DNA of 64,000 bases from positions 6,097,476 to 6,161,475 of the forward strand of contig JAZBQD010000034.1 in NCBI GenBank assembly GCA_036583965.1. Direction: 5' to 3'. The position numbers were made by a program, and so were the translations under genes. The notes under the pieces are model-generated. The model did not search any database, was not told where the DNA came from, and saw nothing but the letters and a program-made list of their open reading frames with translations. The stretch comes from Prunella strophiata. Taxonomy: Eukaryota > Chordata > Aves > Passeriformes > Prunellidae. This document shows, in pieces, positions 10,840-23,801 of the stretch (positions within the stretch are counted from its first letter, which is position 1; every line of letters begins with the position of its first letter).

Positions 10840-13800
10840 CTGAGAAGGGCCAGATTTGGAACTGGATCCTAACTTGTTTTTCTGTGTTGGCAGCATTTAA
10901 AAAATGCAATCCAGCTTGTAAGTCAAGGCAAAGTGACCAACAACATCTGCAGGTAACAGTGGGATTGAAAAGAACAAGCAGTGTTTGCAAATCTGATCTC
11001 TGGATCATTTTCACTTCTCTGAAAACATAAAAAAGCAAAAAAGAAAAGGAGGATTAATCCCCAAGTGTAAAAGTGAAACCTGAAGTGAACCTCATTGCTC
11101 ACTTTAAGTCTGGGTCTCCTAAAAAATTTGGAGATAAAAGCAAAGCCTTTACTTTTATCTTTAAATCCTTCATTTCTAAATAAACATGAACCATATCCTT
11201 GGTAAATCCCAACATGAAGGTTAGAGGCCAATTAAATAAATCTAAGTTACATTTTTGAAAGTTTCCTCTGTATTTAATGTGAGATTCAAGATTTTATACA
11301 TTTTCCAGGTATGTCACCATGGCTTCTATGGCTCACATGTGATGTAATATATACAGATTTTCTTTCTATTACTTGAAATGACTTTTCATTTCTTTTGTTT
11401 TACTTCCTTTGTTCCCTGTGGATGTTATCCACTTGATAGAAATTGGAGAAATTGTTTTGGCTTCCTCTTGCCCTGTAACTCCTAATTATCCAATATTTTA
11501 CTTTCTCATCCCTTTTAGGATTGGTTGGGGCATTTTTCCCTCTCTGTATTTTGGATGAGGAAGAACATTTCTATAAAAATCTGTTCTTTGCCTGGAGCAA
11601 AATGGCTCGGATACACTGCTGGCTGTAGATCTGACAAGGAGAGGTTTTGAACCATCAGCAACTTTCCTAAAGCTGATATTCCCCTCTGCAGCAGGGAAAC
11701 AACTCACACAGGGATTCAGGTGCTCAGGCAATTCCCAGGAATGACAGCATTTCTAAAAGTTGCTGTTGTTTGAAGAGACAATTAAATAATTGCTGCTTTA
11801 CTGTGCAAAAGCCAGGGATGTAGCTTGGAAATTCCAGAATCCAAACCACTTTTCTCTGCTCTTGGTGCTTGCCCACTCAGCTGCCAACAGAGCAACTCTA
11901 TAAGTTTTGGGGATCCCAACCAAATCTGAAAATTGTGTATCCCTAGGAAGCTCAGAATTACTGACATGACTAAAGGTCAGGAGAGATCCAGGGCTGCACT
12001 GGCACAACTTCCAGGAGAGGATTCCCAGAGTTTTCCCTGTTTCTGATCCCCACACAAATAAAATGTAGTAAAAACAATCTCCCTTTTCCAGCTTCCAGGT
12101 GGTTGTGCTCCTTGGAAAACTGCTTGGAAGTGGATTCCCCTCAGTCCTTCCCAGCTGTGAGGAGCTGGAGCCTCAACCCTCTAAGTCTGATATTTGCTGA
12201 AATCACTGCAAAACCTTTCCTCCATCCCAAGTTTCAGCTCAGGACTCTCTTCCCATCAGAAGAGCATTATTTGTCCTCCTTGGTGCTCTGAGCTGCTCAA
12301 AGACAATTCTGGGACTCTGAAATGCCAATTTGGAGCCTTTGTGTACAAATCCTTTCTGAAGAAGTGTTTCCCTTTCCAGACATCACAGATTTTTACAACA
12401 ATCCTCAAATCAGGTATTTCCTCTGCCAAGCAGCTCCCAGGGAATCTGGATGCTCTGGGAAGCAGCTCCCTGAGCCCTGAGCCCTCCTGACTCAGAGCAG
12501 GAGCCACAAGGGTGATGGGGCCCATGGAAGGCTCATTCCAAAGGGTTGTTTGGTTTTTTATAATACCCCAGCTTGGAAAGTTCATAGATTTTGGAATTCT
12601 GGTAGTTTTCCTCACTCCCAGTGTACTCTCCTTCCCCCTACAGCCACCAACCTCCAACTCCTGCCAAGTGGAGTATCTGGACTATAGATTTATTATTCTC
12701 CTTGCTAATTTTCCTATGCAGATGGCACAAGAATATGACAGCCAGTGGGTCTGGAGTTTAATGTGAAAGGTTTTTTTTCCTCTTGAGAAGATCTGGGTGT
12801 CAACCAGCAGCAGTATGGGTCTGTTTTCCACCAGGACTCCACAGAAAGAACCAACCAGGACAAACATTTCTGTCTGCTCAGCCTGTTCTGAAACCCCTAT
12901 AAAATTAAACTGCAGACAGGAGCTAGAAATAAACATTTATGTACCTTCCCAGTCCCACTGGACTTCAGTCTACCATAAACAATTACTGCAGCTATAAAAA
13001 GGCAAAGCCCTGTATTATCAGCTGATCCTCCCAGGGAGGCTGTATCTGCCTGGTTGATTTGAATTTCAATGCTATTGTTTTGCGTGTGTTGAACTACAAA
13101 GAGAAGAAAAGCTTTTTGTTATTCCTCTTCATCAACTGATCTAATGCAAGAGGAAAATTACTGGTAATTATTTTTGCAGCAATTATGCTGGCCCAAACAC
13201 CAGAAGTGCAAGCACATTCCTTGTTATTTATTACAGAAAGATCTCAAACCACAGGCTGTTTAGAATGCACAGCGTTTCAATTCATGACCTTTGATGAAAC
13301 TTATTTTAATATAGCTTTGTTTTCCTTATTAAATGACAAGAAAGATTAATTACAACAGATCTGGTAGTGCTTTAATGTTGCTGAGTGTATTCTAGTAGTT
13401 AACTTTCTTTCTCTGGATATGAACACCACAGCTGCTCTAGAGGGGTTTTCTCAACTAACTCCAAATCTGTAAAGCCTGAACTTTTATCAGATTTTATGCC
13501 TGGACCTGAAAACAATTATTTTTTCCTAATAGTTGAATTTATCTCAATCTTCAAGGAGCCAGTTGTCTTTTTATAAATCTGCACCTGACACACATTGCTG
13601 TACACTAAATTTAATAAAGTTTTGTGATGAGGGAGGAGATATCTCTGCTGTTCTAAGGATGCCACAGTGGGACCTGTTCTGTAGTTTGGATCACGAGTTT
13701 CTGGGTTGTTCCCTGTCCATGCTGGGTATGAGCTGCACCTCCTGCTTTTCTGAAAATGCAGCTCCTGCCCTGCTCCTTCCAGCTGGGTGAGCTTGGAAAA

Positions 13801-13984
13801 CTCATTCCCCACCAGAGCTGGTTGGAGTGCTTGAAAAATATCATGTAGGGATTTGTATTATGTTGTTCAAGAAATTATCTTGCCTTGCTTTGGGGTTTTT
13901 TTTCTGCTGTCTTTCCCTCAATGTTGCCCCAAACAGATTTTCCTCAGAAAAGGAAAATGGTAAAAAAACTTCAGCAGTTTTTTG
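10840..13984. other. Unique sequence, no gene found
   Basis: Single-copy DNA. The part from about 13030 to 13420 is AT-rich with TAATT and TTTAAT cores and no repeat signature, so it may be conserved noncoding DNA. No coding region or known repeat is recognised. Confidence 0.45.
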
Positions 13985-14057
13985 ACCTGTGCAGGATTGA
14001 GCTGGATTTAAATTATCCTTGTGGGTCCCTTCCAGCTCAGGAGATTTTGTGATCCCT
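13985..14057 (+). mobile_element. Short CR1 3' end fragment
   Basis: GTGGGTCCCTTCCAGCTCAG followed by GAGATTTTGTGATCCCT matches the 3' tip of CR1 subfamilies that end GTGGGTCCCTTCCAACTCAG...ATTCTGTGATTC. Only about 70 bp are recognisable. Confidence 0.6.
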
Positions 14058-16499
14058 CAGTCTCTGCTCCTGCCAAAGCAGCCTTTTATCCTGAAGAAAA
14101 TCACCCAGCCTGAATTCAATCAGGTTTTAAATATATCAGAGCAGGCTAGGAGAAAAGTTCATCCAGGTTTCTGATGCAGCTTCTGGAGCTCAATTCACTT
14201 TTCACTAATAAATGCTCATTTCTGACAGCTACACCTTCCCACAAGGGATTAGCTTCTGCATTAATGTTTGGATATTGATATTTGTAGAACAAACATTTGC
14301 CTCCTGTTTATAACATTTATTTGTAACCCACAATTTCTGCAATATCTGGAACAGAACAGACTCTTTCCAGATGGTCTTTTTGAATATTAAATTTCCAAAT
14401 GGAGTTAGGGGTGTGGTTCTGTCTTCCACGTGGATTTAAAGTTTTGGTGAAACTTCAGGAAATGCCTTACAATTCCTGCATGTCTGTAACAGCATTAATG
14501 GTACCTGAAGTGTGTATTTTAAATAATTCTTCTTCTCACTGGTGATGTTTAGGATGTGCAGTTCTACCCCTACTCAAAGGTCACACCCCCCAGACACATT
14601 GATTTCTGAATGTTCTGCTTGGTGATGGCCTTGAAAAACAAAACAAAACCAAAACAGAATAAAAACTTTCAATATTCATTTTCTAATTATTGATTTACTC
14701 TAAACCAGTGTTTATTTTGGACTTGTGCACTTTAGATCAGCAAACAAATGCCAGTCTCAGTCTCCCCTGGTATTTCACATCTTCCCAAGCACAGCTCCCA
14801 TTTGTTGCTGTCCCCGAGTTCTTCTCCTGAGCAGGTCCCAGGAACTTTTCCAGATTTGTTTGTAGCTTTTTTGATGTGCCCCAGGAGAGAATTGGATGAG
14901 ACAATCCCATTGAAACCCGTGTCTGCAGCAGAGGCTTTGAATAAAGGTGAAAGGCTCATTTCACTGACTTCATCACCAAGCCTATACAAATTAAATTTCT
15001 ACATTACTCACAGGATGACTTGCAATTATGTTGATTAATCATATGTTACTGAGAAAATGGAAACTCATTTATAACAGGCATTATTAGTCTATTGTGTCAT
15101 TTTTGGTTTCTTAAAGCCCTGTTCCAGGGACAATTCCTCTCTCAATGAGCTGGTTAATTCCATTTCGCTTCCACCTTGTTTATAATTAATTTTTAAAAGT
15201 TGTTTACATGAAACACAATTAATTCAACACAGTTCTTTAAAGAAAGGGAATATGTAAACTCATTTAGAAGTGTAATATTTCAATAGTGATACTCAAAATA
15301 GAGATGTTTCCCAGAGTAATATAAATATGTGAATGTTATTTGACCTTTGGTTTGTTAGCAGCAAGTGACATGCACATTTAATTTTGAAAAGTATATTGAC
15401 CCTTGAACCATCTTCTAAATAAAAATGGAGCTAATAATGAAGAGAATTTTATGGGATACTATTTATTTAGCTAGCAAAGAGGTTTGTTTATGTAGGAAAT
15501 GGCACCATTGGAATCTGAATCTTGGGAAACAGCGAAGTCTTGGACACTGACCCCAGAAAATATTTATGGCATCACTTTGGCTGCAGATTTTGTGGGGCCA
15601 GGGTGGGTTTTTTTTTTTTGGTCAGAAAACCAGAAGTCTGCAGGATTATTTCACTGGCAGGATTCCATAGCAGTGTCCTGCTTTGAATTGAGCATGACTG
15701 GCTCTGCAGCAGCCTGAAAAACCCCAATATTGTTCATTCAGAGCAAAAAGGATGGGAAAAGTTAATATAGATCAGCAGTACATGTGCAAAGAGGGGCTTG
15801 CTGGGAGATTTGATGAGATTTTTCTTTGAGATTTGCTCGTGGTTCCCTCTCATTCTCTTTTCATGGTCCGTGTTCCCTTCTGCCTCCCCTCTGCAGGCAG
15901 AGCCTGTGCCCTGTCCCCGTGGGCACAGGGGTGACAAATCCCACTCTTGCCAGAGCCTGGCTCCCCCAGACCTCTCCTGGCTTTTGCTGGGAGCAAGGAG
16001 GGAGCCCTGGAGAAGGAATTCCTGGCTGGTATTTCCCAGCTCTCTTTCAGCTCCCACTGGAATGCCAGGGTTTGTGATGGGACCTTAGTGTGTGCCAGAA
16101 GCTGAATCTGGGCACCACTTCAGCAGGCAAAAATATCCCTAAAACACAGAGGCTGGCAAGGAGGCTTGTTCCAAAATTGATCTCCAAGGCAGTCCCAGAC
16201 AAGTGATTCTGTGTTACTTTTAATTAGTATATTCCTGCAGGATTTTAATAAACTATTTACCAATGGATTGCTGTCACAGGGCATTATCAGTTCTTTAAGC
16301 TTCTGCTGCAGAGAAGGTCAATGTGAAAAGCTCATTCTAAGACTGAAATGAAACATGCCAAGAGTAAAGCTTTATGGCATGATTAACATTTTCCTATTCA
16401 ACCTTGCTGAGAGATTGCTGTTCCATCCCTTTATTAATGTGCAAGTTCTCTTTTGCAACCAAGTGATGCAGCCTTTTGTAATTTGGATAATAAAGAGAC
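14058..16499. other. Unique AT-rich sequence, no gene found
   Basis: No coding region is recognised. The stretch from about 14980 to 15480 is AT-rich, repeat-free and dense in TTAAT, ATTTA and TAATTA-like cores, resembling vertebrate conserved noncoding DNA by eye. Confidence 0.45.
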
Positions 16500-16520
16500 T
16501 TGTTGTTGTTGTTGTTGTTT
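16500..16520 (+). repeat. (TTG)n microsatellite
   Basis: Seven uninterrupted TTG triplets. Confidence 0.9.
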
Positions 16521-17292
16521 AATAAAAAGGATGGTAATTTATTGACACTTGGCTCACACAATGCAGTGTAATGAAACCCAACAAACTAATTTCAGTCCTC
16601 CCCGAGCACTCCATGCTAATTAAAAGCAACAATCAATATGGGTGAGGCGTTGTCAGCAATGGCATTAAAAGGCTGAGCTGTGGCCAAAGGGCTGATGAGA
16701 GTTTGCAAGGATGAGGCAGATGGGTGGGAGGTGGAAAAGAAACCAAGAATTGCACAGGAGGCAGAAGCTGCAGCTTTTCTAGTGGGGTTTTTACACTTTC
16801 ATTTGAGTATTTTATGGATTTTCTTCTTTACTTTCAATGTTTCAGTTTGACAATCCTTTAATGAAATTTGTTGCTGTGCTTGCTGATTATTAAGGTTCTG
16901 ATTTAAGAAGAAACTTCCTAAGTCAAGGCATTAAAACTTTACTAGTGGGTCACATGAAAAGGAGTTTTCCTGATTGCAAACCCTCCTGTGGCTCTTTTTT
17001 CCTCTGAAACTGGAGGCAAAATCCCATTGCTGCTGCTGGGAACTGATTTTCTTGTTTCAGATGTCTCACAATAAACTTGTAGAAAGCTCCTTGCAGAATT
17101 TAGGTAGGTGTGAAGATCAGTTCCCTGCTCACCATCCCAGGATCCTGCTCAGGAATTTGAGCAGCCACCTCACTTTTTCCTGCTTTTTAAAATCAAAATT
17201 ACTTAGTTTATCTTCAGTTCCACAGATCACAGTAAAAATGATGAACACAATAAAGATCTTTCAAAACAGCAGAGATTGTGAACACTTTGGGC
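16521..17292. other. Unique sequence, no gene found
   Basis: An AT-rich segment with TTAATAAA, GCTAATTAAAA and similar cores around 16521-16660. No gene or known repeat is recognised. Confidence 0.45.
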
Positions 17293-17319
17293 ATTTTTTA
17301 TGTGAGTTTTTTATGTGAG
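17293..17319. repeat. Two stray units of the 13-bp T-rich array
   Basis: Two copies of TTTTTTATGTGAG stand immediately left of duplicated block A. They match the main array at 17809-18316, which shows that block A sits inside the array. Confidence 0.85.
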
Positions 17320-17808
17320 AATTCAGGTATTGCCAAAATCCCCTGAATGATTTCTCAACTCTCATCCATTTAGGATGAATTTACCCTTTGGGAGCTGGCT
17401 GGACTTTACAGTTTATTCCCTGAAATTCAGCTTGCAAGCTCAGAGAGGCTGTTTCAGATGAGGGTGAAATAAATTCTGACAAGAGGAGCTCCTCATGAAG
17501 TGTGCTTTGACAGCCATCAGTCTGTGGGGAGACAAAATCTGTGTGAATTCAGCTTCAGTCACTCACCTGACTGGAATTTTGTTTAACTGAGGGGCAGTGT
17601 TGGGGGTGTCCTTTTTGGAGTTGCTGAGTTCTGTGGGGGGATTAAATTGTGCAGGTGTGCAGGTTCTCATTTGTGTCTCTGTGGGTTTAGGTGTGTGCAC
17701 AAACCTGAGGAAGCAGGACAGAAAGCCCAGATGTGTGAGTGGCTCTTTGGGAAGACACCTCTGTGGCTTTTATGAAGTTACATCAGAAAAAAACCAGATC
17801 CTGCCTGA
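17320..17808. repeat. Duplicated block, copy A (489 bp)
   Basis: This begins AATTCAGGTATTGCC and ends AGATCCTGCCTGA, and is a near-identical direct copy of 18431-18915. I saw no base substitutions. The differences are single-base length changes in homopolymers (for example G6 versus G5 and A7 versus A6), one ~5-bp deletion near 17340 and one 8-bp extra TGTGCAGG-type segment near 17653. Both of its junctions fall on units of the 13-bp array. It is noncoding as far as can be seen. Confidence 0.93.
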
Positions 17809-18316
17809 TTATGTGAGTTTTTTATGTGAGTTTTTTATGTGAGTTTTTTATGTGAGTTTTTTATGTGAGTTTTTTATGTGAGTTTTTTATGTGAGTTTTT
17901 TATGTGAGTTTTTTATGTGAGTTTTTTATGTGAGTTTTTTATGTGAGTTTTTTATGTGAGTTTTTTATGTGAGTTTTTTATGTGAGTTTTTTATGTGAGT
18001 TTTTTATGTGAGTTTTTTATGTGAGTTTTTTATGTGAGTTTTTTATGTGAGTTTTTTATGTGAGTTTTTTATGTGAGTTTTTTATGTGAGTTTTTTATGT
18101 GAGTTTTTTATGTGAGTTTTTTATGTGAGTTTTTTATGTGAGTTTTTTATGTGAGTTTTTTATGTGAGTTTTTTATGTGAGTTTTTTATGTGAGTTTTTT
18201 ATGTGAGTTTTTTATGTGAGTTTTTTATGTGAGTTTTTTATGTGAGTTTTTTATGTGAGTTTTTTATGTGAGTTTTTTATGTGAGTTTTTTATGTGAGTT
18301 TTTTATGTGAGTTTTA
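17809..18316. repeat. 13-bp minisatellite, ~38 copies
   Basis: Perfect or near-perfect tandem copies of TTATGTGAGTTTT-phase repeats (unit TTTTTTATGTGAG), ending in a degenerate GTGAGTTTTATTTCCC. The lack of variation between units means recent homogenisation or expansion. Confidence 0.97.
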
Positions 18317-18430
18317 TTTCCCAGTTTTAGATATAAATATATTTATGTGAATGTTCCTTGCAGCCCTCAGAGGCAGGCAAATCACTTCTTGAAATAGAGC
18401 AGCTGCAGTGCAACACAAACAAGTGACTAT

Positions 18431-18915
18431 AATTCAGGTATTGCCAAAATCCCCCTTGCTGAATGATTTCTCAACTCTCATCCATTTAGGATGAAATTTA
18501 CCCTTTGGGAGCTGGCTGGACTTTACAGTTTATTCCCTGAAATTCAGCTTGCAAGCTCAGAGAGGCTGTTTCAGATGAGGGTGAAATAAATTCTGACAAG
18601 AGGAGGCTCCTCATGAAGTGTGCTTTGACAGCCATCAGTCTGTGGGGAGACAAAATCTGTGTGAATTCAGCTTCAGTCACTCACCTGACTGGAATTTTGT
18701 TAACTGAGGGGCAGTGTTGGGGTGTCCTTTTTGGAGTTGCTGAGTTCTGTGGGGGATTAAATTGTGCAGGTTCTCATTTTGTGTCTCTGTGGGTTTAGGT
18801 GTGTGCACAAACCTGAGGAAGCAGGACAGAAAGCCCAGATGTGTGAGTGGCTCTTTGGGAAGACACCTCTGTGGCTTTTATGAAGTTACATCAGAAAAAA
18901 CCAGATCCTGCCTGA
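18431..18915. repeat. Duplicated block, copy B (485 bp)
   Basis: A direct repeat of 17320-17808, separated from the array by about 115 bp of unique sequence (18317-18430). Its flanks (GACTAT on the left, CCAGTTCTGG on the right) are ordinary single-copy sequence, so B looks like the original and A the inserted copy. Confidence 0.93.
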
Positions 18916-21900
18916 CCAGTTCTGGAGAGGAGATGAAATTCCCATCCATCCTCCCTCCAGCCAAGGCTCCAAACACCACCAGGCTGGGGGAAGCCTTTGG
19001 GGAAGCCTGGGGAGACAAAGAGCACGAGCAGGGAGCAGATGAATGTCAGGGGCATGATCAGAGGGCAGCCTGATCCCAAACTGGGCTTGTGCAGCTGCAC
19101 CACAACATCTGGGCCCTTTCCATGGATGGGAAAGGAGTCCTGCTCAGCAAAGGCAGAACCCCTGAATGAAATCCCCAGGACTGGAGAGCTGCACAACCCA
19201 CAGCTGGAAAGAAAAGGCTGTTGGGACAATTTTATTTCTGCTTTAAATCCCAAGCTGGAGCCTCAGAAGGAATAAACACAGATGTGTTTGTTGGGGTCAG
19301 TGCAATCAGACCAAGGCAGGGATGCTGTTGAGAACCAAACATATTTTTAGCATTTTTCTGCCCTTCACCAAGACAAAATTCCACTTCTCCACATAGAGAA
19401 GTACCTTCCTCTTCCAGCTGGGAAATTTTACCTCATTCTACACAGTGGAAAAATTAAAAAGGGTGTTGAATCCCTGAGCCAGTGTGATCCTCAGTGTTTC
19501 AATAATCACAGGGCTGAGCCTGGACAGAAAGAGTGGCATTAACAGCCCCATGATTTGCAATCCCAGTAATTCCTCCTGCTCCATTTGCAGGCTGCCCTGG
19601 TTAATGGAATAAATGCAATTCCACTTAAGGACAGAAAGAAGGAAATAGGTAAATTGTTTCTGGAGAAGCTGACCTCTGGCACACACATTTCCCTCACAGC
19701 AAAAGGTTTGCTTGGAACATAAACTTTATGGCTCAGTGGCATCCAAACAAACTCTTGTTTCCTCTTGTTGTGTATCAGTTAAAAGAGAAGTTACACTTGA
19801 AGGGGTTTTAATAGGCTGGAGAAGTCATGATTTTAAATATTTGCTTTAAATGCCTGAAACTGTGTGATGAGAATGACATTTCTCCCAAAAGTCCAGAAGA
19901 AATCACTACCAAAGGTGGAACCTCTGCAGAATTTCTTTCTCCTGAGAGTTCTCATGAATCTGGATGTATTTTGATAATAAAATCCAACCTTCACAAGCAC
20001 AACTTTCTTCCTTAATATCAGTTAGTTTATCCATGAAAATGCCAGTGATATAAACCAGCTTCTAAAATGAAATTTATTTCTCTAATGGTTACTGCATGAA
20101 TTATAAATACTCTGTGTGTTCTGGGAAAAGGAAATGAGGCTGAACAGAACAATTTTGAAGCCTCCAGTCCTGCTGCTCATTACAGTCATTTCATAGCTAC
20201 ATTTAAAACATATTTTTCTGCATCTGAGAATGCTTCAAAGATTGTTTTGGTTGCCATTGAACTGCACAGAGAGTAAATTCTCTGCTTTTGTTAAGAGGAC
20301 TCTCTGCATTCTAATAAAGGGCAGACTCTAGAACCAAGTAAATATTTATGTGCAAAGTGTTGTTCCAACTTTTTATGGAGAGATTAAAAAATTGCTCTGG
20401 AATATGAATTTACCAGAGAGTTTACTTTTTTCCCCTTGCATTTTCTAGCTCTGAAGGACTCAAATTATCATAAAATACCTCAACAATTTCACACTAGTGA
20501 ACAGAGCAATTTCTTCCTGACCTTTTAGGATGCTGATTTTGGCTTCAACCTCTGTAGAGCAGCACTTCCAAGCACAGAGGTTTTGTCTTCCCAAATCCCA
20601 AAAAGCTTCCCAAAGCTGCCAGTTTTCTGGGGTGTCATGGCAAGGGTCACCTGAGAGAGCTCTGAGTCTCTGAGGGGATAAAAGAGGAATACAGAACAAT
20701 CTTGGAGAGGAAGCAATCGTGGAGAGGGAAGAAGAATTCTTATTTTTAATGCCCAAATCCTGCAAATCCATGAATTATTCATACCACAGATAAATCCTGC
20801 TAATGATTAATGGTGTTTCACACCAGGGCTCAAGTTCACTCCTCTCTGCCACTGCCTTGGTTGTGCTGCTGTTAAATCTTGAGGCAAATTGGAAAATCAG
20901 TTTTTGCTCCTCAGATAAACTCACCTCATCCTGAGGATTTCAACAAACACAAATTCTGGTTGGTTGGTGAGTGCTCCAGGGGGGTTTATCTCACTCTGAC
21001 AAATCACCTCCTTCCTGCCATCAGTTCTGGATAAATAATCATCAAATTCTGATAAAAATGAAGCTGCTCTTGTCTGCCAGCCTTTTGGCAGGCTCTGGAT
21101 GGAGCCATGAACAGTGAGATGAGGTGCACAATCCGGGAGTTGTTTCTCATTTGTGTGTTTGATTGATCAAAGATTGCTTTCATGGTATGAAAGTGTGGGG
21201 ATGTCATCTAAAGGCAAAATAATATTATTTTCCTTTTTTGTTTTTAATCACAAACTTTTACACTAGCAATAATTTGCTTAAATTCTCAAAATTCTTCTAA
21301 GGAGAAACCCCTGTTTCCATCATAAAGGGCTTAAAACCACCCCAGTCTGCAAGACTAGTGTTGTTTAATATTGCATGATTATTATGTTCATAATTAATTG
21401 CACACAAAACATTTAAAGCCTTGTAAATTCCTTCACAAAAACCCACAGATTATCCTGTTTACAAATGGAAGGGTAGGAGAGTATCTCAAGCAGATCACAG
21501 CTCAGTGTGATCCCCATTTCTTGTCCCTTTTAATATCAGTATCACTCTGTTGCTTCCTGTGGAGTTATTCTAGGGTTAATCTAAAGCAAATTCCAGGATT
21601 AATCCAAATCCCACTGATTTTAAATGAATGGGCAGCTTCTTCTCAAAGTAGCAAGGTCTGTTCTAAATATTCAACCTCTCCCTCAATAATTCAACTTCTT
21701 CAATAACTCTCCTTCTAAATATTCAATCCTCTCACTTTTGATCCCACTTTTGACTTGATTGGTATTAAATTGGAGCTCAAAGTGTTGTTTGAAAATGGTT
21801 TCAAATGCATCCCCCTTGACTTGGTTTAGGAGCACTGAGCTGAACCTCAAAATCTTCACCCAAGACAAGATTTGGCTCCCAGTGCTGGTGTTACATCACC

Positions 21901-22151
21901 TGTTTCTAATCTTTGATTTAAATGGTTCAGTTTGATTATTTCAGTGACAAATACCATACCCAGCAGGAATGCCCAGTAAGGAATTCCTACAGTTTCTAAT
22001 ATATTCAAATACTAACTTTAAACATTATCTTTACTGCCCTTATCTTTAACAAAACTCAAAGTTTTAAGCTCCATAAGGAGAAAATCAGAGTCTAAAGGAT
22101 TAAACACTTGGCAAAAAATGGTGTTGTTAAATATAGCAAAGCAGATTTTTC
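18916..22151. other. Unique sequence, no gene found
   Basis: No known repeat or exon is recognised. The minus-strand open frame at 18891-19253 contains a hydrophobic stretch but overlaps the duplicated block and matches nothing I know. The 19800-22150 part is plain AT-rich DNA. Confidence 0.45.
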
Positions 22152-22174
22152 TTTTTTTTTTTTTTTTTTTTTTT
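22152..22174 (+). repeat. Poly(T) tract, T23
   Basis: Uninterrupted run of 23 T. No retrotransposed gene body is visible next to it on either strand. Confidence 0.95.
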
Positions 22175-23801
22175 AAATCAAGGTGTCAGCAATGAGCCTG
22201 GAGCTTACAGAACTAAATCCTGTCTGTATCCCAGGCTGCTCTGAACACTCCTTGCCTTTTATCCTCTGCTGGGTTTGGTAGCTGTGCATGAAATCAGCAG
22301 TAGCCCCACAGATTTCCCAGCTGGTTGCATTACAAGATTGCCAAATTGCATAAATACTCTTGCTTTCACTTGTCAGAAATATAATCCTAAAAGAACCTGA
22401 GATCTGACAGAACTCAGAGATGGGTGGTTTTTCTGGTTTGCTTGACCAGAATTGTCCTTTTTTTTCTGTGATTATAGACAGTTAGTATGCCTCTCTTTAC
22501 ATTTTTTATTTAAATACTTCAGCACCAGCATCTAAAATGCATCTCAACACACACAGAGTCTAAAGAAAAGCAAAAGTGTTTTTCATGTGGTGTTTCCCAT
22601 AAAGGCAGGGGCATATGGGTGCATTTTCAAGGATAGACCAGTTTGTTTAGGAGGAAACTCTCCCCACTTTAACCACCAGTGAATTTGTGTGTCACAGACA
22701 TGGGCAGCACAGGGAGGGGAGAGATGCAACAGGAAAAATTGAGGTTATGCACAGAGAAACAGCTGCTGGTGTTAACACATTACACTGAAATATTTAAGAA
22801 GAACCAGCAAGAACTCAGTATTTAAAGAGGAGCTGCTGTGCCTGAAAGGTTTCCTGTTTGATCCAATAAAAGGTGTTTCTCTCTGAAATCACACCTCGCT
22901 TTTATCCTTAGGTTTTTATGCCTTCATCAACACAACTGCAACTTGCATATGAATGGGGTCATAAAAATATATGGGCTTAATCCACATCTTAAAAATCAAT
23001 TCTGCTCTTAAGCAGTGTTCTTCAGCCTTTTATTAAAGCTTTTGTCACCACCACAAGTTTGAATCACCTGTTGGGACTTCTGTAATCTGTGTGCAGTTGA
23101 CAAAAGAGTGATTTGTTTTACACTCAGAATATTTGTTTCACACTAATTTCCCAGATATTTAGTCAATACTTAGGAGATTTTGGAAATTTCAGCAAATTTT
23201 TCCTTTCTTTCTTGTCAGATAGTGCTGCATAACAAAATTAAGTGAAGTCCTTCTTATACCACTGTGTGAAATATCCTCTTTTAGCTCCTCATTCATACAG
23301 ATCTTTACCAAGTGATTTATCCTCCACAGGAACAAACAAGAGTGGACCAGAATTAATCTTCCTGGGCGACCCTGGTTCCACAGAGGACTTAAAGCTGAAA
23401 TTTTAGCTCTGGTTGGTTCATTTTCCCTGCTGAACAGATCATGCCTCGTTGCAGATCATCATCTCTCTTGCATTGCTGTGTGCAGTGCCAGGAGCTCAGC
23501 GTGTCAAAGTCTGCTGGGAGCTGGGATGGGAAGGGATCCAGGTGCTTCCCATGGAGTCTGTGCTCTGGTTTTGGCTGGAAGAGTTCATGTTCTCCTCAGA
23601 GGCTTGTACAGGGATTGCATTTGTGCTGGAAGGAGTGTGGGAAGCACAGGGAATGTTTGGTTGTTGCTGAGCAGGGCTTGCACAGAGCCAGAGCCTCTCC
23701 TGCTCCTCACCTGTCAGAGCCCAGGACATCCCTCTGGCTGCCCTGGGTGGCTCCAGCCCCTGGCAGGGGGCTCAAAGGCCTTGGCACAGAGCCCAAGACC
23801 C
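22175..23801. other. Unique sequence, no gene found
   Basis: AT-rich single-copy DNA. Open frames at 23441-23935 overlap the LTR boundary and lack recognisable domains. Confidence 0.45.

Noticed and set aside
17809..18316. Telomere-like or satellite DNA
   Set aside because: The unit TTTTTTATGTGAG is not TTAGGG and the array is only about 0.5 kb within unique sequence.
18891..19253. Minus-strand frame of 120 codons with a hydrophobic stretch
   Set aside because: It starts in the duplicated block and has no known family or signal-peptide organisation at its start.
22152..22174. Poly(T) as the tail of an antisense processed pseudogene
   Set aside because: No gene-like sequence or target-site duplication is visible next to it.
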